Below are positions 1 to 6,034 of a stretch of 9,721 nt of DNA, one piece after another. The translations under genes were made by a program, and so were the position numbers. The notes beneath the pieces are model-generated. The model was not told the origin of the DNA and ran no database searches. It saw nothing but the letters and a program-made list of their open reading frames with translations. The stretch lies in the NCBI GenBank assembly GCA_934615235.1, contig CAKTTL010000102.1:1-9721 (forward strand), in the 5' to 3' direction. Source of the stretch: an uncultured Clostridia bacterium. GTDB lineage: Bacteria > Bacillota > Clostridia > Christensenellales > Aristaeellaceae. The first letter of the stretch is position 1. Each line of letters begins with the position of its first letter.

Positions 1-209
1 TCTCTGGCCGCATAGCGGCCCGAATAAATCAGATCGCCGCCGTCCATGGTTTCCAGCAGCGTCGCGCAGCGCAGCAGCGTCGACTTGCCCGAGCCGGACG
101 GCCCGATAATCGACACGACCTGCCCTTCCGATACGGAAAGGTTAATATCGGACAGCACCTTCGTCCGCCCGAAATCCTTGCGGCAATGGTTGATTTCGAG
201 AAGCTTCAT
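1..209 (-). CDS. Amino acid ABC transporter ATP-binding protein (partial, N-terminal end)
   Basis: Only the first 69 codons are present; the gene runs off the left edge on the minus strand. The translation starts MKLLEINHCRKDFGRTKVLS and has a textbook Walker A motif, GPSGSGKST, at about residues 38-46, followed by LLRC and METMDGG-like spacing as in GlnQ/HisP-type ATPases of polar amino acid importers. It would bind and hydrolyse ATP on the cytoplasmic side to drive import. The ATG at 209-207 has a good ribosome site (GAGGAG, about 214-221) overlapping the end of the permease gene 13 bases upstream, so the two are surely co-transcribed. Signature motif and Walker B lie outside the window. 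Family assignment is firm; substrate is not determined. Confidence 0.93.
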   Translation of the reverse strand, partial: MKLLEINHCRKDFGRTKVLSDINLSVSEGQVVSIIGPSGSGKSTLLRCATLLETMDGGDLIYSGRYAAR

Positions 210-222
210 TTCCGTCTCCTCC

Positions 223-870
223 TCAGCGATAATAACTCATGCGCTTCTCGAAGAAGGACATGACCGTCGCCACGATAAAGTTGAACACAAAATAGAACAC
301 GCCCGCGATCACAAAGGGCATAAAGCTCGTCTGCGAGTTGGCGATCTGCTTGCCGATGGAGAACATCTCCTGATAGGCGACGGTGAACGCCATGGACGTA
401 TCCTTGACGAGCGTAATCACCTCGTTTGTGACGGAAGGCAGGATGCGCTTGACCACCTGCGGCAGGATGATCCGCGCGAACGTGCGCACCTTCCCGTATC
501 CGAGCACCTCGGCGGCCTCATACTGCCCCACCGGCATCGATTCAATGCCGCCGCGGTAGATTTCCGCGAAATACGCCGCATAGTTGATCGAATACGCGAT
601 GATGATCGGGATGAGCTTATTGCGCGCCACGCCCGCGCCGAAGAGGTAAAACGGGCCGTAGGTGACGGCGAGCAGCTGCAGCATGAGCGGCGTGCCGCGC
701 AGGATGGAAATAAACACGCGCGTCACATACTGCACGGGCTTGAATTTCGTCATCCGCAAAAGCGCGACGATCAGCCCCAGGGGCAGGGAGAAAACAAGCG
801 TCAGCGAAAAAATGGCAAAGCTCCTGCCGAGGCCCTCGCTCATCTTTGCGATCATGGCGGAAATGGTCAT
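223..870 (-). CDS. Polar amino acid-type ABC transporter permease (HisM/GlnP family)
   Basis: This 215-residue inner-membrane subunit forms the translocation channel of the importer encoded with its neighbours. It has several hydrophobic segments (about residues 18-38, 60-80, 87-104, 184-206), the family signature RGTPLMLQLL at 58-67, and the EAA loop at about 118-138 (EAAEVLGYGKVRTFARIILP) that docks onto the ATPase. VKDTSMAFTV at 155-164 is also typical of this family. Length matches the usual 210-230 residues. The ATG at 870-868 is preceded by AAGGAG (877-884). It follows the binding-protein gene after a 169-base gap and precedes the ATPase by 13 bases. A single permease gene implies a homodimer unless a second permease lies outside the window. 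Substrate cannot be read from the sequence. Confidence 0.95.
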   Translation of the reverse strand: MTISAMIAKMSEGLGRSFAIFSLTLVFSLPLGLIVALLRMTKFKPVQYVTRVFISILRGTPLMLQLLAVTYGPFYLFGAGVARNKLIPIIIAYSINYAAYFAEIYRGGIESMPVGQYEAAEVLGYGKVRTFARIILPQVVKRILPSVTNEVITLVKDTSMAFTVAYQEMFSIGKQIANSQTSFMPFVIAGVFYFVFNFIVATVMSFFEKRMSYYR

Positions 871-901
871 ATTGCGTTCTCCTTCAAGATGGAGTTAGGG
901 T

Positions 902-981
902 GTATCTGAAAAAGGAAGAGGCGACAGCGCGAGTGAATTTTTCGACGCCGTGATGGAGTCTCAGGGATTTTTTTCAGATAC
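902..981. repeat. 80-base element with 12-base terminal inverted repeats
   Basis: The perfect inverted repeats GTATCTGAAAAA (902-913) and TTTTTCAGATAC (970-981) bound an 80-base non-coding segment between the binding-protein and permease genes. No open frame in it looks real. Its size, termini and intergenic location resemble a small non-autonomous mobile element or a REP-like transcript structure. No clean target-site duplication is visible: the nearest direct repeat, GTTAGGG, occurs at 894-900 and again at 989-995, inside the neighbouring hairpin. What it is remains an inference. Confidence 0.5.
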
Positions 982-984
982 GCT

Positions 985-1015
985 AAGGGTTAGGGCGCTT
1001 CGCGCCTTAACCCTT
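985..1015 (-). other. Strong intergenic stem-loop downstream of the binding-protein gene
   Basis: AAGGGTTAGGGCGC (985-998) pairs with GCGCCTTAACCCTT (1002-1015) around a three-base loop, giving a 14-pair stem with one G-U pair. It lies 24 bases after the stop of the binding-protein gene and before the permease. No U-run follows on either strand, so it is not a normal intrinsic terminator. Hairpins at this place in importer operons commonly protect the upstream binding-protein mRNA and keep its level above that of the membrane genes. That role is likely here but not shown. Confidence 0.6.
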
Positions 1016-1039
1016 TACCGTGGCGTTTCTGTTATCTTC

Positions 1040-1816
1040 TTACTTGCTCAGCAGGCACAGCGCGTTCGTATCCAGGCCGTATTTTTCGGCAAGGGAGAGG
1101 TACGTGCCGTCCTCAACGAGCTTCATGTAAGCGTCTTCAACCTGCTTGCACATTTCCGCGTCGGCCTTGCGGAAGCAGATGCCGTATTCTTCGGAAGCGA
1201 TGGATTCGTCGAGCATCATGTATTCGTCGCCGTATTCGGCGATCTTCGCGGCGGCCACGCCGACGTCGATCGCGATCGCGTCGATGGAGCCGGCCATCAG
1301 CTCAGTGAAGCAGGTGTTGTAGTTTTCAAAGCGCTGCAGGTCGCCGAAGGTGGCGGCAAGCTCAGCCTGATCGTTCTGCAGAAGGATATCGGCGGAAGTG
1401 CCCAGCTGCACGCCCACGATCTTGCCTGCCAGATCCGCCAGGGTGTTGATGTTGTTGGACTTCTTGGTCAGGATCATCTGCGAGTTATTGGAATAGGCCA
1501 TAGAAAGCGTATACGCTTCCGGATCGATCACGTCGATGGTCAGTCCGGACCAGATGCAGTCGACCTCGCCCGCGTCCAGGCTGATCAGCTTCGTATCCCA
1601 GTTGACCGGAACGAATTCAACCTTCCAGCCGAGGATATCGCACACGCCCTGGCACATTTCAATATCGAAGCCGGTGTATTCTCCGTCGTCGCCCATGTAG
1701 GTGTAGGGCGGATATTCCGCGTCGAAGCCCATTTTGAAAACCGTTTCGTCCGCCATCGCCGGGATGGCCGCCAGAATCATCATCACCGCAAGAACGAGCG
1801 CCAGCATCTTTTTCAT
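1040..1816 (-). CDS. Amino acid-type ABC transporter substrate-binding protein
   Basis: The protein has 258 residues from the ATG at 1816-1814, chosen because GAGGAGG (about 1824-1830) lies just upstream and because it places a signal peptide at the N-terminus; a longer frame starting at 1879 overlaps the promoter. MKKMLALVLAVMMILAAIPAMA is a positively charged, hydrophobic export signal, with probable cleavage after AMA (residue 22). There is no lipobox cysteine, which is unusual for a Gram-positive binding protein. The mature part is a family 3 periplasmic-binding fold: GFDAEYPPYTY (30-40), GFDIEM (49-54), SGLTI (90-94), GVQLGTSAD (135-143) and the ligand-contacting aspartate region SIDAIAID (177-184). 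The arginine normally found in the TPER-like stretch after SGLTI is absent (residues 95-100 read DVIDPE). Seven cysteines occur in the mature protein. Substrate unknown; probably a polar amino acid or related compound. Confidence 0.93.
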   Translation of the reverse strand: MKKMLALVLAVMMILAAIPAMADETVFKMGFDAEYPPYTYMGDDGEYTGFDIEMCQGVCDILGWKVEFVPVNWDTKLISLDAGEVDCIWSGLTIDVIDPEAYTLSMAYSNNSQMILTKKSNNINTLADLAGKIVGVQLGTSADILLQNDQAELAATFGDLQRFENYNTCFTELMAGSIDAIAIDVGVAAAKIAEYGDEYMMLDESIASEEYGICFRKADAEMCKQVEDAYMKLVEDGTYLSLAEKYGLDTNALCLLSK

Positions 1817-1865
1817 GATCTTTTCCTCCTCAAAGTTTGAATTTGTTTGTGTATCTCTGCTACGC

Positions 1866-1878
1866 TGATACTGTATCA
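1866..1878. promoter_or_regulatory. Candidate operator palindrome over the -10 box
   Basis: TGATAC-T-GTATCA is a perfect 13-base inverted repeat with a one-base centre. It covers the whole -10 box of the importer promoter, a position where a bound dimeric repressor would block RNA polymerase. No regulator gene lies in the window, so the cognate protein is unknown. Such a short palindrome could also arise by chance. Confidence 0.4.
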
Positions 1879-1898
1879 CTTTATCGTGCTAAAGTCAA
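1870..1898 (-). promoter_or_regulatory. Sigma-A-type promoter of the ABC importer operon
   Basis: Reading the minus strand, a -35 box TTGACT (1898-1893) is followed by a 17-base spacer and a -10 box TACAGT (1875-1870). The predicted start near 1863 gives a leader of about 45 bases before the ATG at 1816. The -35 matches consensus at five of six positions and the -10 at four of six, with ideal spacing. Confidence 0.72.
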
Positions 1899-1910
1899 TA
1901 CCCAAATTTC

Positions 1911-1961
1911 ATTTTTTTCAAAAAAAATGAAAGCCCGTTTTTTTTCGAAGAAACGGGCTTT
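1911..1961 (-). terminator. Intrinsic terminator after the nucleoside hydrolase gene
   Basis: AAAGCCCGTTT (1930-1940) and AAACGGGCTTT (1951-1961) form a perfect 11-pair stem with a 10-base loop. On the minus strand the stem is followed, after CA, by an eight-T run (about 1920-1927 and beyond). It sits 11 bases after the stop codon of the nucleoside hydrolase gene and separates the rsmD operon from the ABC importer operon read in the same direction. The As flanking the other side could allow some function on the plus strand, but no gene there needs it. Confidence 0.8.
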
Positions 1962-1972
1962 TGAAACTACGT

Positions 1973-2911
1973 TTACGCGTTTCTGAGCTTTGTAAACAAA
2001 TCCTTAAAGATCGGATTTCTCCGGCAGGCGTATGCCTCGCGGATAAAATGCCGGTTCTCGCCCCGGCCCCAATGGCTGTCGTCGGTTACGAGCGGGCTGG
2101 GCGCAAGCCGCGTCGGCACCCATTCGGGATGAATCAGCCAGGCCACGGGCGCAACATCCCAGATTTCCTTCGCCCAGGCGAAGTGATCGCCGCTGTAGGC
2201 GCTGAAAAGCTCGACAAGCGCGTCGCACAGCGGATTCGCGCCGCCGATGCAGGTCTGCAGCTCCGGCACGGTCGCCAGCATATGCGAGGCCGCGCCCTGA
2301 CAGGGCACGAGCACCATCGGCACGCCGCAATCGAACGCCACGCGCGCGGCGTGTACGTCCTGCGAGAGGTTGAACTCCTCCGCCGTGGGATAATCCAGCC
2401 GGTGGCCTCCAAGCCAGACGAGCACGATTTTGCGCGTAATGCGCGGCTCCATCAGGATGGCCGAAGCGACGTTCGTAATCGCGCCGATCGCGCAGACATA
2501 GAGCGGGTCGGCCTCGTCCCGCGCCATGGCGCGCGCGACCAGATCCCGCGCGGCGGGGCTGTCCACGGGCGTGTTCGCCTCCGGCAGGTAAGCGCGGCTG
2601 CCCTTGTAAACGAGGCCCTCCGGCGCGCGGCCCATCTTGCCCAGCAGCCGGACGATTTCGCCGTAGCTCTTTTCCATGCCGTCCTCGGGGCCGGTGGAGC
2701 GGTCGTTATAAAACGGCGCGGCGTATACGGCCTGCACGTTGAGCCGCTCGGGGGAGAGCATGCAATACGCCAGCGCGAACTGGTCGTCCACCTCGTTGAA
2801 TGTATCGGTGTCCAGCGCCATGTCGATTTTCCCCTCGCGCGGCGTCAGGCGGCGGATGATTTCGTCGTCGGGCAGCTTCTCCCAGACCCTGTTCGCTTTG
2901 GTGAACCACAT
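1973..2911 (-). CDS. Nucleoside hydrolase-family protein
   Basis: At 312 residues this matches the usual length of inosine/uridine-preferring nucleoside hydrolases, calcium enzymes that split a nucleoside into base and ribose. The N-terminal metal motif is DTDTFNEVDDQFAL (34-47), a variant two residues longer than the classic DTDPGIDD. Other family marks are CAIGAITNVASA (140-151), VWLGGH (165-170), EEFNLSQDVHAA (178-189) and the late metal aspartate in EIWDVAPVAW (249-258), where tryptophan takes the place of the usual histidine before the aspartate. There is no signal peptide, so it is cytoplasmic. The ATG at 2911 has AGGAGAGG upstream, inside the last codons of the coiled-coil gene six bases away. 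It is the last gene of the rsmD operon, before a terminator. The fold is well supported; the exact substrate is not, and a relative acting on a non-nucleoside ribosyl compound is possible. Confidence 0.85.
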   Translation of the reverse strand: MWFTKANRVWEKLPDDEIIRRLTPREGKIDMALDTDTFNEVDDQFALAYCMLSPERLNVQAVYAAPFYNDRSTGPEDGMEKSYGEIVRLLGKMGRAPEGLVYKGSRAYLPEANTPVDSPAARDLVARAMARDEADPLYVCAIGAITNVASAILMEPRITRKIVLVWLGGHRLDYPTAEEFNLSQDVHAARVAFDCGVPMVLVPCQGAASHMLATVPELQTCIGGANPLCDALVELFSAYSGDHFAWAKEIWDVAPVAWLIHPEWVPTRLAPSPLVTDDSHWGRGENRHFIREAYACRRNPIFKDLFTKLRNA

Positions 2912-2917
2912 TTTCTT

Positions 2918-3508
2918 TTACCTCTCCTGATCAAGCTGAATGCGCGCGTCGCGCAGCTCGTTTGCGACGGTGATCGCCTCGGTCTCGCAGCGCTTGAAAA
3001 GCTCGGCGCAGTGATCGAGCGCCATCATCCGCACGCGCTGCGCTTCGCCGCGCGCGTTGGAGAGGATCTCGTTGGCCTGCTGCTCGGCGCGCGCCATGAC
3101 GGCCGTCTGCTCGACGAGCTCGTCGGCCTTATGCTGCGCGTTGGTAACGAGCGTATCGGCCTGACGCTGCGCGTCGGAAACGAGCTGGTTGGCGCGCTGC
3201 GTCGCGTCGGAGACGGTCGCCTGCGCGCGCTGTTCGCTTTCCATGCGCAGCTTCTTCGCCTTCGCCTCGGCCTCGGCCGTCACGTTTTCGTAGTGCTTCT
3301 TCGCATCGCTGAGGATACGGCTTTCCTGCCCCATAATCCGGTTGCCGTTCTTGATCGCCTCGGGCACGCTGTCGCGCACCATCTGCACCAGCCCCAGCAC
3401 GGCCGTGCGGTCGATGATGCACTGGTTCGTCAGCGGCACGCGCTTGGCTTCTTCCAGGCTGCGCTCCAGCTCGGAAATCACTTCAAAAATATCGTTACCC
3501 GCTTCCAT
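2918..3508 (-). CDS. Hendecad coiled-coil protein of the kind that follows coaD in Clostridia
   Basis: The protein has 196 residues from the ATG at 3508-3506. That start has AGGAGA a few bases upstream and lies just beyond the coaD stop; the longer frame reading back into coaD is a shadow. A short N-terminal part (FEVISELERSLEEAKRVPL, 8-26) resembles the start of small clostridial proteins found after coaD and often labelled ATPase or ATP synthase subunit B/H-like. The rest is charged and alanine-rich, almost certainly one long helix. Four 11-residue repeats run back to back at 95-138 (AQATVSDATQR, ANQLVSDAQRQ, ADTLVTNAQHK, ADELVEQTAVM). There is no ATP-binding motif, signal peptide or membrane segment, so the ATPase label is probably only coiled-coil similarity. 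The position suggests a cytoplasmic structural or division-related role, but the function is unknown. Confidence 0.82.
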   Translation of the reverse strand: MEAGNDIFEVISELERSLEEAKRVPLTNQCIIDRTAVLGLVQMVRDSVPEAIKNGNRIMGQESRILSDAKKHYENVTAEAEAKAKKLRMESEQRAQATVSDATQRANQLVSDAQRQADTLVTNAQHKADELVEQTAVMARAEQQANEILSNARGEAQRVRMMALDHCAELFKRCETEAITVANELRDARIQLDQER

Positions 3509-3522
3509 CGCAATTCTCCTCT

Positions 3523-4014
3523 CTATTTTCGCCCGGCCGGGCAAAGCCATGCTTCCGCCTCTTCGCGCGCCGCCTCGGGGACGATGCCCGCAAGGCTGCC
3601 GCCAAAGCGCGCCACCTCGCGCGCAATGCTCGATGAAATGGCGACCGTCTCCGGCGAGGAAGCGATAAACAGCGTCTCCACGCCCGAAAGCTGACGGTTT
3701 ACACGCGCCATCTGCAGTTCGCTCTCCGCGTCCGCCTGGCCGCGGATGCCGCGCAGCACGACGTCCGCGCCGCATTTCTTTACGGCCTCCACCAGCAGCA
3801 TATCCGGAAAAGCGGCGATTTCTACGTTTTTCATCCCGGCGGTGATTTTTTCCAGCAGCGCCGTCCGCTTTTCAATCGTCAGCGCGCCCTGCTTGTTCGG
3901 GTTATACAGCACGCCCACGATCACGCGGTCAAACAGCGCGCAAGCGCGCCGAATCACCTCTTCGTGCCCCACCGTCGCCGGATCAAACGAGCCCGGGTAA
4001 AGCGCCGTCCGCAT
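3523..4014 (-). CDS. coaD: Phosphopantetheine adenylyltransferase
   Basis: CoaD joins AMP from ATP to 4'-phosphopantetheine, giving dephospho-CoA, the next-to-last step of coenzyme A synthesis in the cytoplasm. The 163-residue length is typical (about 160). The nucleotidyltransferase motif is GSFDPATVGHEEVI (8-21), with the T-x-G-H signature at 14-17 where most relatives read PVTNGH. RGIRGQADAESELQMARVNR (88-107) and AISSSIARE (125-133) are the usual later motifs. The chosen ATG (4014-4012) lies after AAGGAGG (4024-4030); a longer upstream frame is antisense-type noise inside rsmD. The gene overlaps the rsmD end by 32 bases, so the two are probably translationally coupled, and the coiled-coil gene starts 14 bases after its stop. 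Confidence 0.97.
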   Translation of the reverse strand: MRTALYPGSFDPATVGHEEVIRRACALFDRVIVGVLYNPNKQGALTIEKRTALLEKITAGMKNVEIAAFPDMLLVEAVKKCGADVVLRGIRGQADAESELQMARVNRQLSGVETLFIASSPETVAISSSIAREVARFGGSLAGIVPEAAREEAEAWLCPAGRK

Positions 4015-4567
4015 CGCCCTGCGCCTCCTTCTGCAGGAAAGTAATCGCCGTATCGCGATATTCGCGCTTATCCAGCACGCGCCAGCCCGCCGTATCCGGC
4101 GGCAGATCCTTCGCGTGCTCGTAGACAACGAGCGTCTGCGGCGTGCAGATTTTTCCCGCGCAGAGCGCGGAAAGCATCTCCGGCGCGTCCTCCATCCGGT
4201 AGGGCGGGTCGAGGAAGATCAGATCGAACCGGTCGCCGCGCGCCTCCAGCTTTTTGAGCGCGATTTTCCAGTGGCACCGCAAAAGCTCCGTCTGCGCGCC
4301 CAGGCGCAGCGCCTCGATATTCTTCGCCACGGCCTCCTGCGCGGGACGGGATTTATCCGCGAACACGGCGAACTCCGCGCCGCGGCTGATCGATTCCAGC
4401 CCCAGCGCGCCGGAACCCGCGAACAGATCGAGCACGCGCGCGCCGTCCGTTTCGCCGCCGAGGATGCTGAAAAGCGATTCCTTGATCTTATCCTGCGTGG
4501 GGCGCGTATCCATGCCCTTTGGCGCGACCAGCAGCCTGCCGCCCGCGCTGCCCGCGATAATTCGCAC
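3983..4567 (-). CDS. rsmD: 16S rRNA (guanine966-N2)-methyltransferase
   Basis: RsmD methylates G966 of 16S rRNA with S-adenosylmethionine during small-subunit assembly. The 194-residue protein begins MRIIAGSAGGR, the expected N-terminus, followed by TRPTQDKIKESLF (21-33). The SAM-binding motif is VLDLFAGSGALGLE (45-58), and the catalytic DPPY motif is at 120-123. The start codon is GTG (4567-4565); no ATG upstream fits the family, and the first residues match the usual start. The ribosome site is weak: a G-rich run about 8-12 bases upstream. The last 32 bases overlap coaD, the classic rsmD-coaD arrangement. It is the first gene after the promoter at 4602-4630. Confidence 0.96.
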   Translation of the reverse strand: MRIIAGSAGGRLLVAPKGMDTRPTQDKIKESLFSILGGETDGARVLDLFAGSGALGLESISRGAEFAVFADKSRPAQEAVAKNIEALRLGAQTELLRCHWKIALKKLEARGDRFDLIFLDPPYRMEDAPEMLSALCAGKICTPQTLVVYEHAKDLPPDTAGWRVLDKREYRDTAITFLQKEAQGDADGALPGLV

Positions 4568-4583
4568 CGGCCAGCCCCCGTTT

Positions 4584-4666
4584 CCTGTTTTTTGCCCCGT
4601 AATTATAGCATGAAGGGCGGGGTTTCACAATAGCGCCATTTTATTTGACAACGGGGCAAAATCAGG
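4584..4666. promoter_or_regulatory. Inverted ACGGGGCAAAA motif pair between divergent promoters
   Basis: The plus strand at 4651-4666 reads ACGGGGCAAAATCAGG, and the minus strand at 4600-4584 reads ACGGGGCAAAAAACAGG. The first 11 bases are identical and the last four agree. One copy fills the spacer of the MFS promoter; the other starts one base past the rsmD -10, covering its predicted start site. Symmetric placement on two divergent promoters suggests a shared operator, but no regulator gene is visible. Confidence 0.4.
4602..4630 (-). promoter_or_regulatory. Sigma-A-type promoter of the rsmD operon
   Basis: On the minus strand, -35 TTGTGA (4630-4625), a 17-base spacer and a perfect -10 TATAAT (4607-4602) are present, with an extended TGC just before the -10. 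The predicted start near 4595 gives a leader of about 28 bases to the GTG of rsmD. Confidence 0.78.
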
Positions 4667-4673
4667 CTATGAT
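4645..4673 (+). promoter_or_regulatory. Sigma-A-type promoter of the MFS/phosphodiesterase operon
   Basis: A perfect -35 TTGACA (4645-4650), a 17-base spacer and a -10 TATGAT (4668-4673) lie 42 bases before the TTG start of the transporter gene. The -35 is back to back with the rsmD -35, 14 bases away, so the two promoters share one short control region. Confidence 0.82.
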
Positions 4674-4715
4674 GAACGCAACGTCCTTACTTCTTATAAA
4701 GGGAGGGTTTCCCCG

Positions 4716-6032
4716 TTGAAGCTGAACTATAAGCGAACGATTCTGGTTGGTTTCGCGTTTCTGTCCATCTGCGCGTTCTGGCAGCTGTACGATAACGTAA
4801 TCCCGCTCATTCTCAAAAACACCTTCCACATGCGCGACGATATCGCCGGCGTCATCATGGCGCTGGACAACGTGCTCGCGCTGTTCCTGCTGCCGCTGTT
4901 CGGCAAGCTTTCCGACGGCTGCCGGACGAAGCTCGGCAAGCGCATGCCCTTCATTCTCGGCGGCACGGCCGCGGCCGTCGTGCTGATGAACTTGCTGCCC
5001 ATCGCGGCGGGCGCAAAGAGCCTGGGGCTGTTCGTCGTACTCCTGTGCCTGCTGCTCATCGCTATGGGCACGTACCGCTCTCCCGCCGTCGCGCTGATGC
5101 CCGACGTGACGCCCAAGCCGCTGCGCAGCAAGGGCAACGCGATCATCAACCTCATGGGCGCGCTGGGCGGCGTGTTCACGCTGGGCGTGACGGGCTTCCT
5201 CGTCACCCGCGACGCGGCTGGCAACGAGGATTATACGCGCCTGTTCCTGGCCGTATCCGTGCTGATGGCCGTCGCGGTCGTCATCCTGCTGTGCGCCATC
5301 CGGGAAAACAAGCTGGCCGGTCAGGTCCGGGAAATCAACGAAAAGCTCGACGCTGAAAGCGGCGAAGCCGTTCTGGATGAAAAACCTGAAGCGGGCCGTT
5401 CCGGCTTCAAGGCGCTGCCGCCCGATCTGCGCCGCAGCCTGATTCTCATTCTTGTTTCCGTCTCGCTGTGGTTCATGGGCTATAACGCCGTCACCTCGGC
5501 CTTCACCAAATACGTCAACGTCCAGTGGGGCTACGACATCAAGGCCGCCTCGCGCTGCCTGATGATCGCGACCGTCGGCGCGGTGGTCAGCTATCTGCCC
5601 ATCGGCTTTCTTTCCAGCAAGTTCGGCCGCAAGCGCGTGATTCAGGCGGGCGTGCTGCTGCTGGCGGCGTGCTTCGCCGTGGCCGGCGTTTACAAGACGT
5701 TCCACGCGAGCGTATACGCGATATTCGCGCTCATCGGCGCGGCCTGGTCGATGATCAACGTCAACTCCTACCCCATGGTGGTGGAAATTTCCTCCAGCAG
5801 CGAGGTGGGCAAGTTTACGGGCTATTACTACACCTTCTCCATGGCCGCGCAGATCGCCACGCCCATCATCAGCGGCTGGCTGCTGGAGCATGTGGGCTAT
5901 CAGACGCTGATGCCCTACGCCGCGTTCATGGTCGCCTGCTCGTTCGTGACGATCAGCCTGACCCGCCACGGCGACAACCGCCCGGAAATGCCCAGGGACA
6001 GGCTCGAAGTATTCGACGCGGGAGATGACTGA
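4716..6032 (+). CDS. MFS transporter (GPH/SLC45-like)
   Basis: This 438-residue protein has about 12 membrane segments in two halves, separated by a hydrophilic loop at roughly 197-240. It is a secondary transporter of the major facilitator superfamily. The first half carries MALDNVLALFLLPLFGKLSD (48-67) followed by the cytoplasmic-loop motif GCRTKLGKRMPF (68-79), the pattern seen in sugar-type GPH and SLC45 carriers. The matching loop in the second half is GFLSSKFGRKRVI (297-309). The start codon is TTG at 4716, supported by AAGGGAGGG (4699-4707) eight bases upstream and by the MKLNYKRTI start running straight into the first helix. The phosphodiesterase gene begins two bases after its stop. 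Substrate cannot be read: sugars or glycosides suit the family, and glycerophosphodiesters are possible from context. Confidence 0.9.
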   Translation: MKLNYKRTILVGFAFLSICAFWQLYDNVIPLILKNTFHMRDDIAGVIMALDNVLALFLLPLFGKLSDGCRTKLGKRMPFILGGTAAAVVLMNLLPIAAGAKSLGLFVVLLCLLLIAMGTYRSPAVALMPDVTPKPLRSKGNAIINLMGALGGVFTLGVTGFLVTRDAAGNEDYTRLFLAVSVLMAVAVVILLCAIRENKLAGQVREINEKLDAESGEAVLDEKPEAGRSGFKALPPDLRRSLILILVSVSLWFMGYNAVTSAFTKYVNVQWGYDIKAASRCLMIATVGAVVSYLPIGFLSSKFGRKRVIQAGVLLLAACFAVAGVYKTFHASVYAIFALIGAAWSMINVNSYPMVVEISSSSEVGKFTGYYYTFSMAAQIATPIISGWLLEHVGYQTLMPYAAFMVACSFVTISLTRHGDNRPEMPRDRLEVFDAGDD

Positions 6033-6034
6033 CG

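Noticed and set aside
46..909. 287-codon open frame on the plus strand opposite the permease
   Set aside because: It is antisense to a gene with clear ABC permease signatures and has no motifs of its own.
894..995. GTTAGGG target-site duplication flanking the 80-base element
   Set aside because: The copies at 894-900 and 989-995 are not adjacent to the element on both sides, and the second is part of the neighbouring hairpin stem.
985..1015. Intrinsic terminator closing the binding-protein gene
   Set aside because: The stem is strong, but neither strand has a U-run after it, and the permease and ATPase downstream have no promoter of their own that I could see.
1961..3694. 577-codon open frame on the plus strand
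   Set aside because: It lies antisense to nucleoside hydrolase, the coiled-coil gene and coaD, is rich in arginine, histidine and alanine, and has no ribosome site or family motifs. It is a GC-bias shadow.
3509..3775. N-terminal extension of the coiled-coil protein
   Set aside because: The extra 89 codons read out of frame through coaD and are arginine- and glycine-rich noise; the ATG at 3508 has a good ribosome site.
4662..5969. 435-codon open frame on the minus strand opposite the MFS gene
   Set aside because: Its low-complexity composition (H, R, Q, D, A) mirrors the membrane protein codons on the other strand. The MFS reading has motifs, a promoter and a ribosome site.
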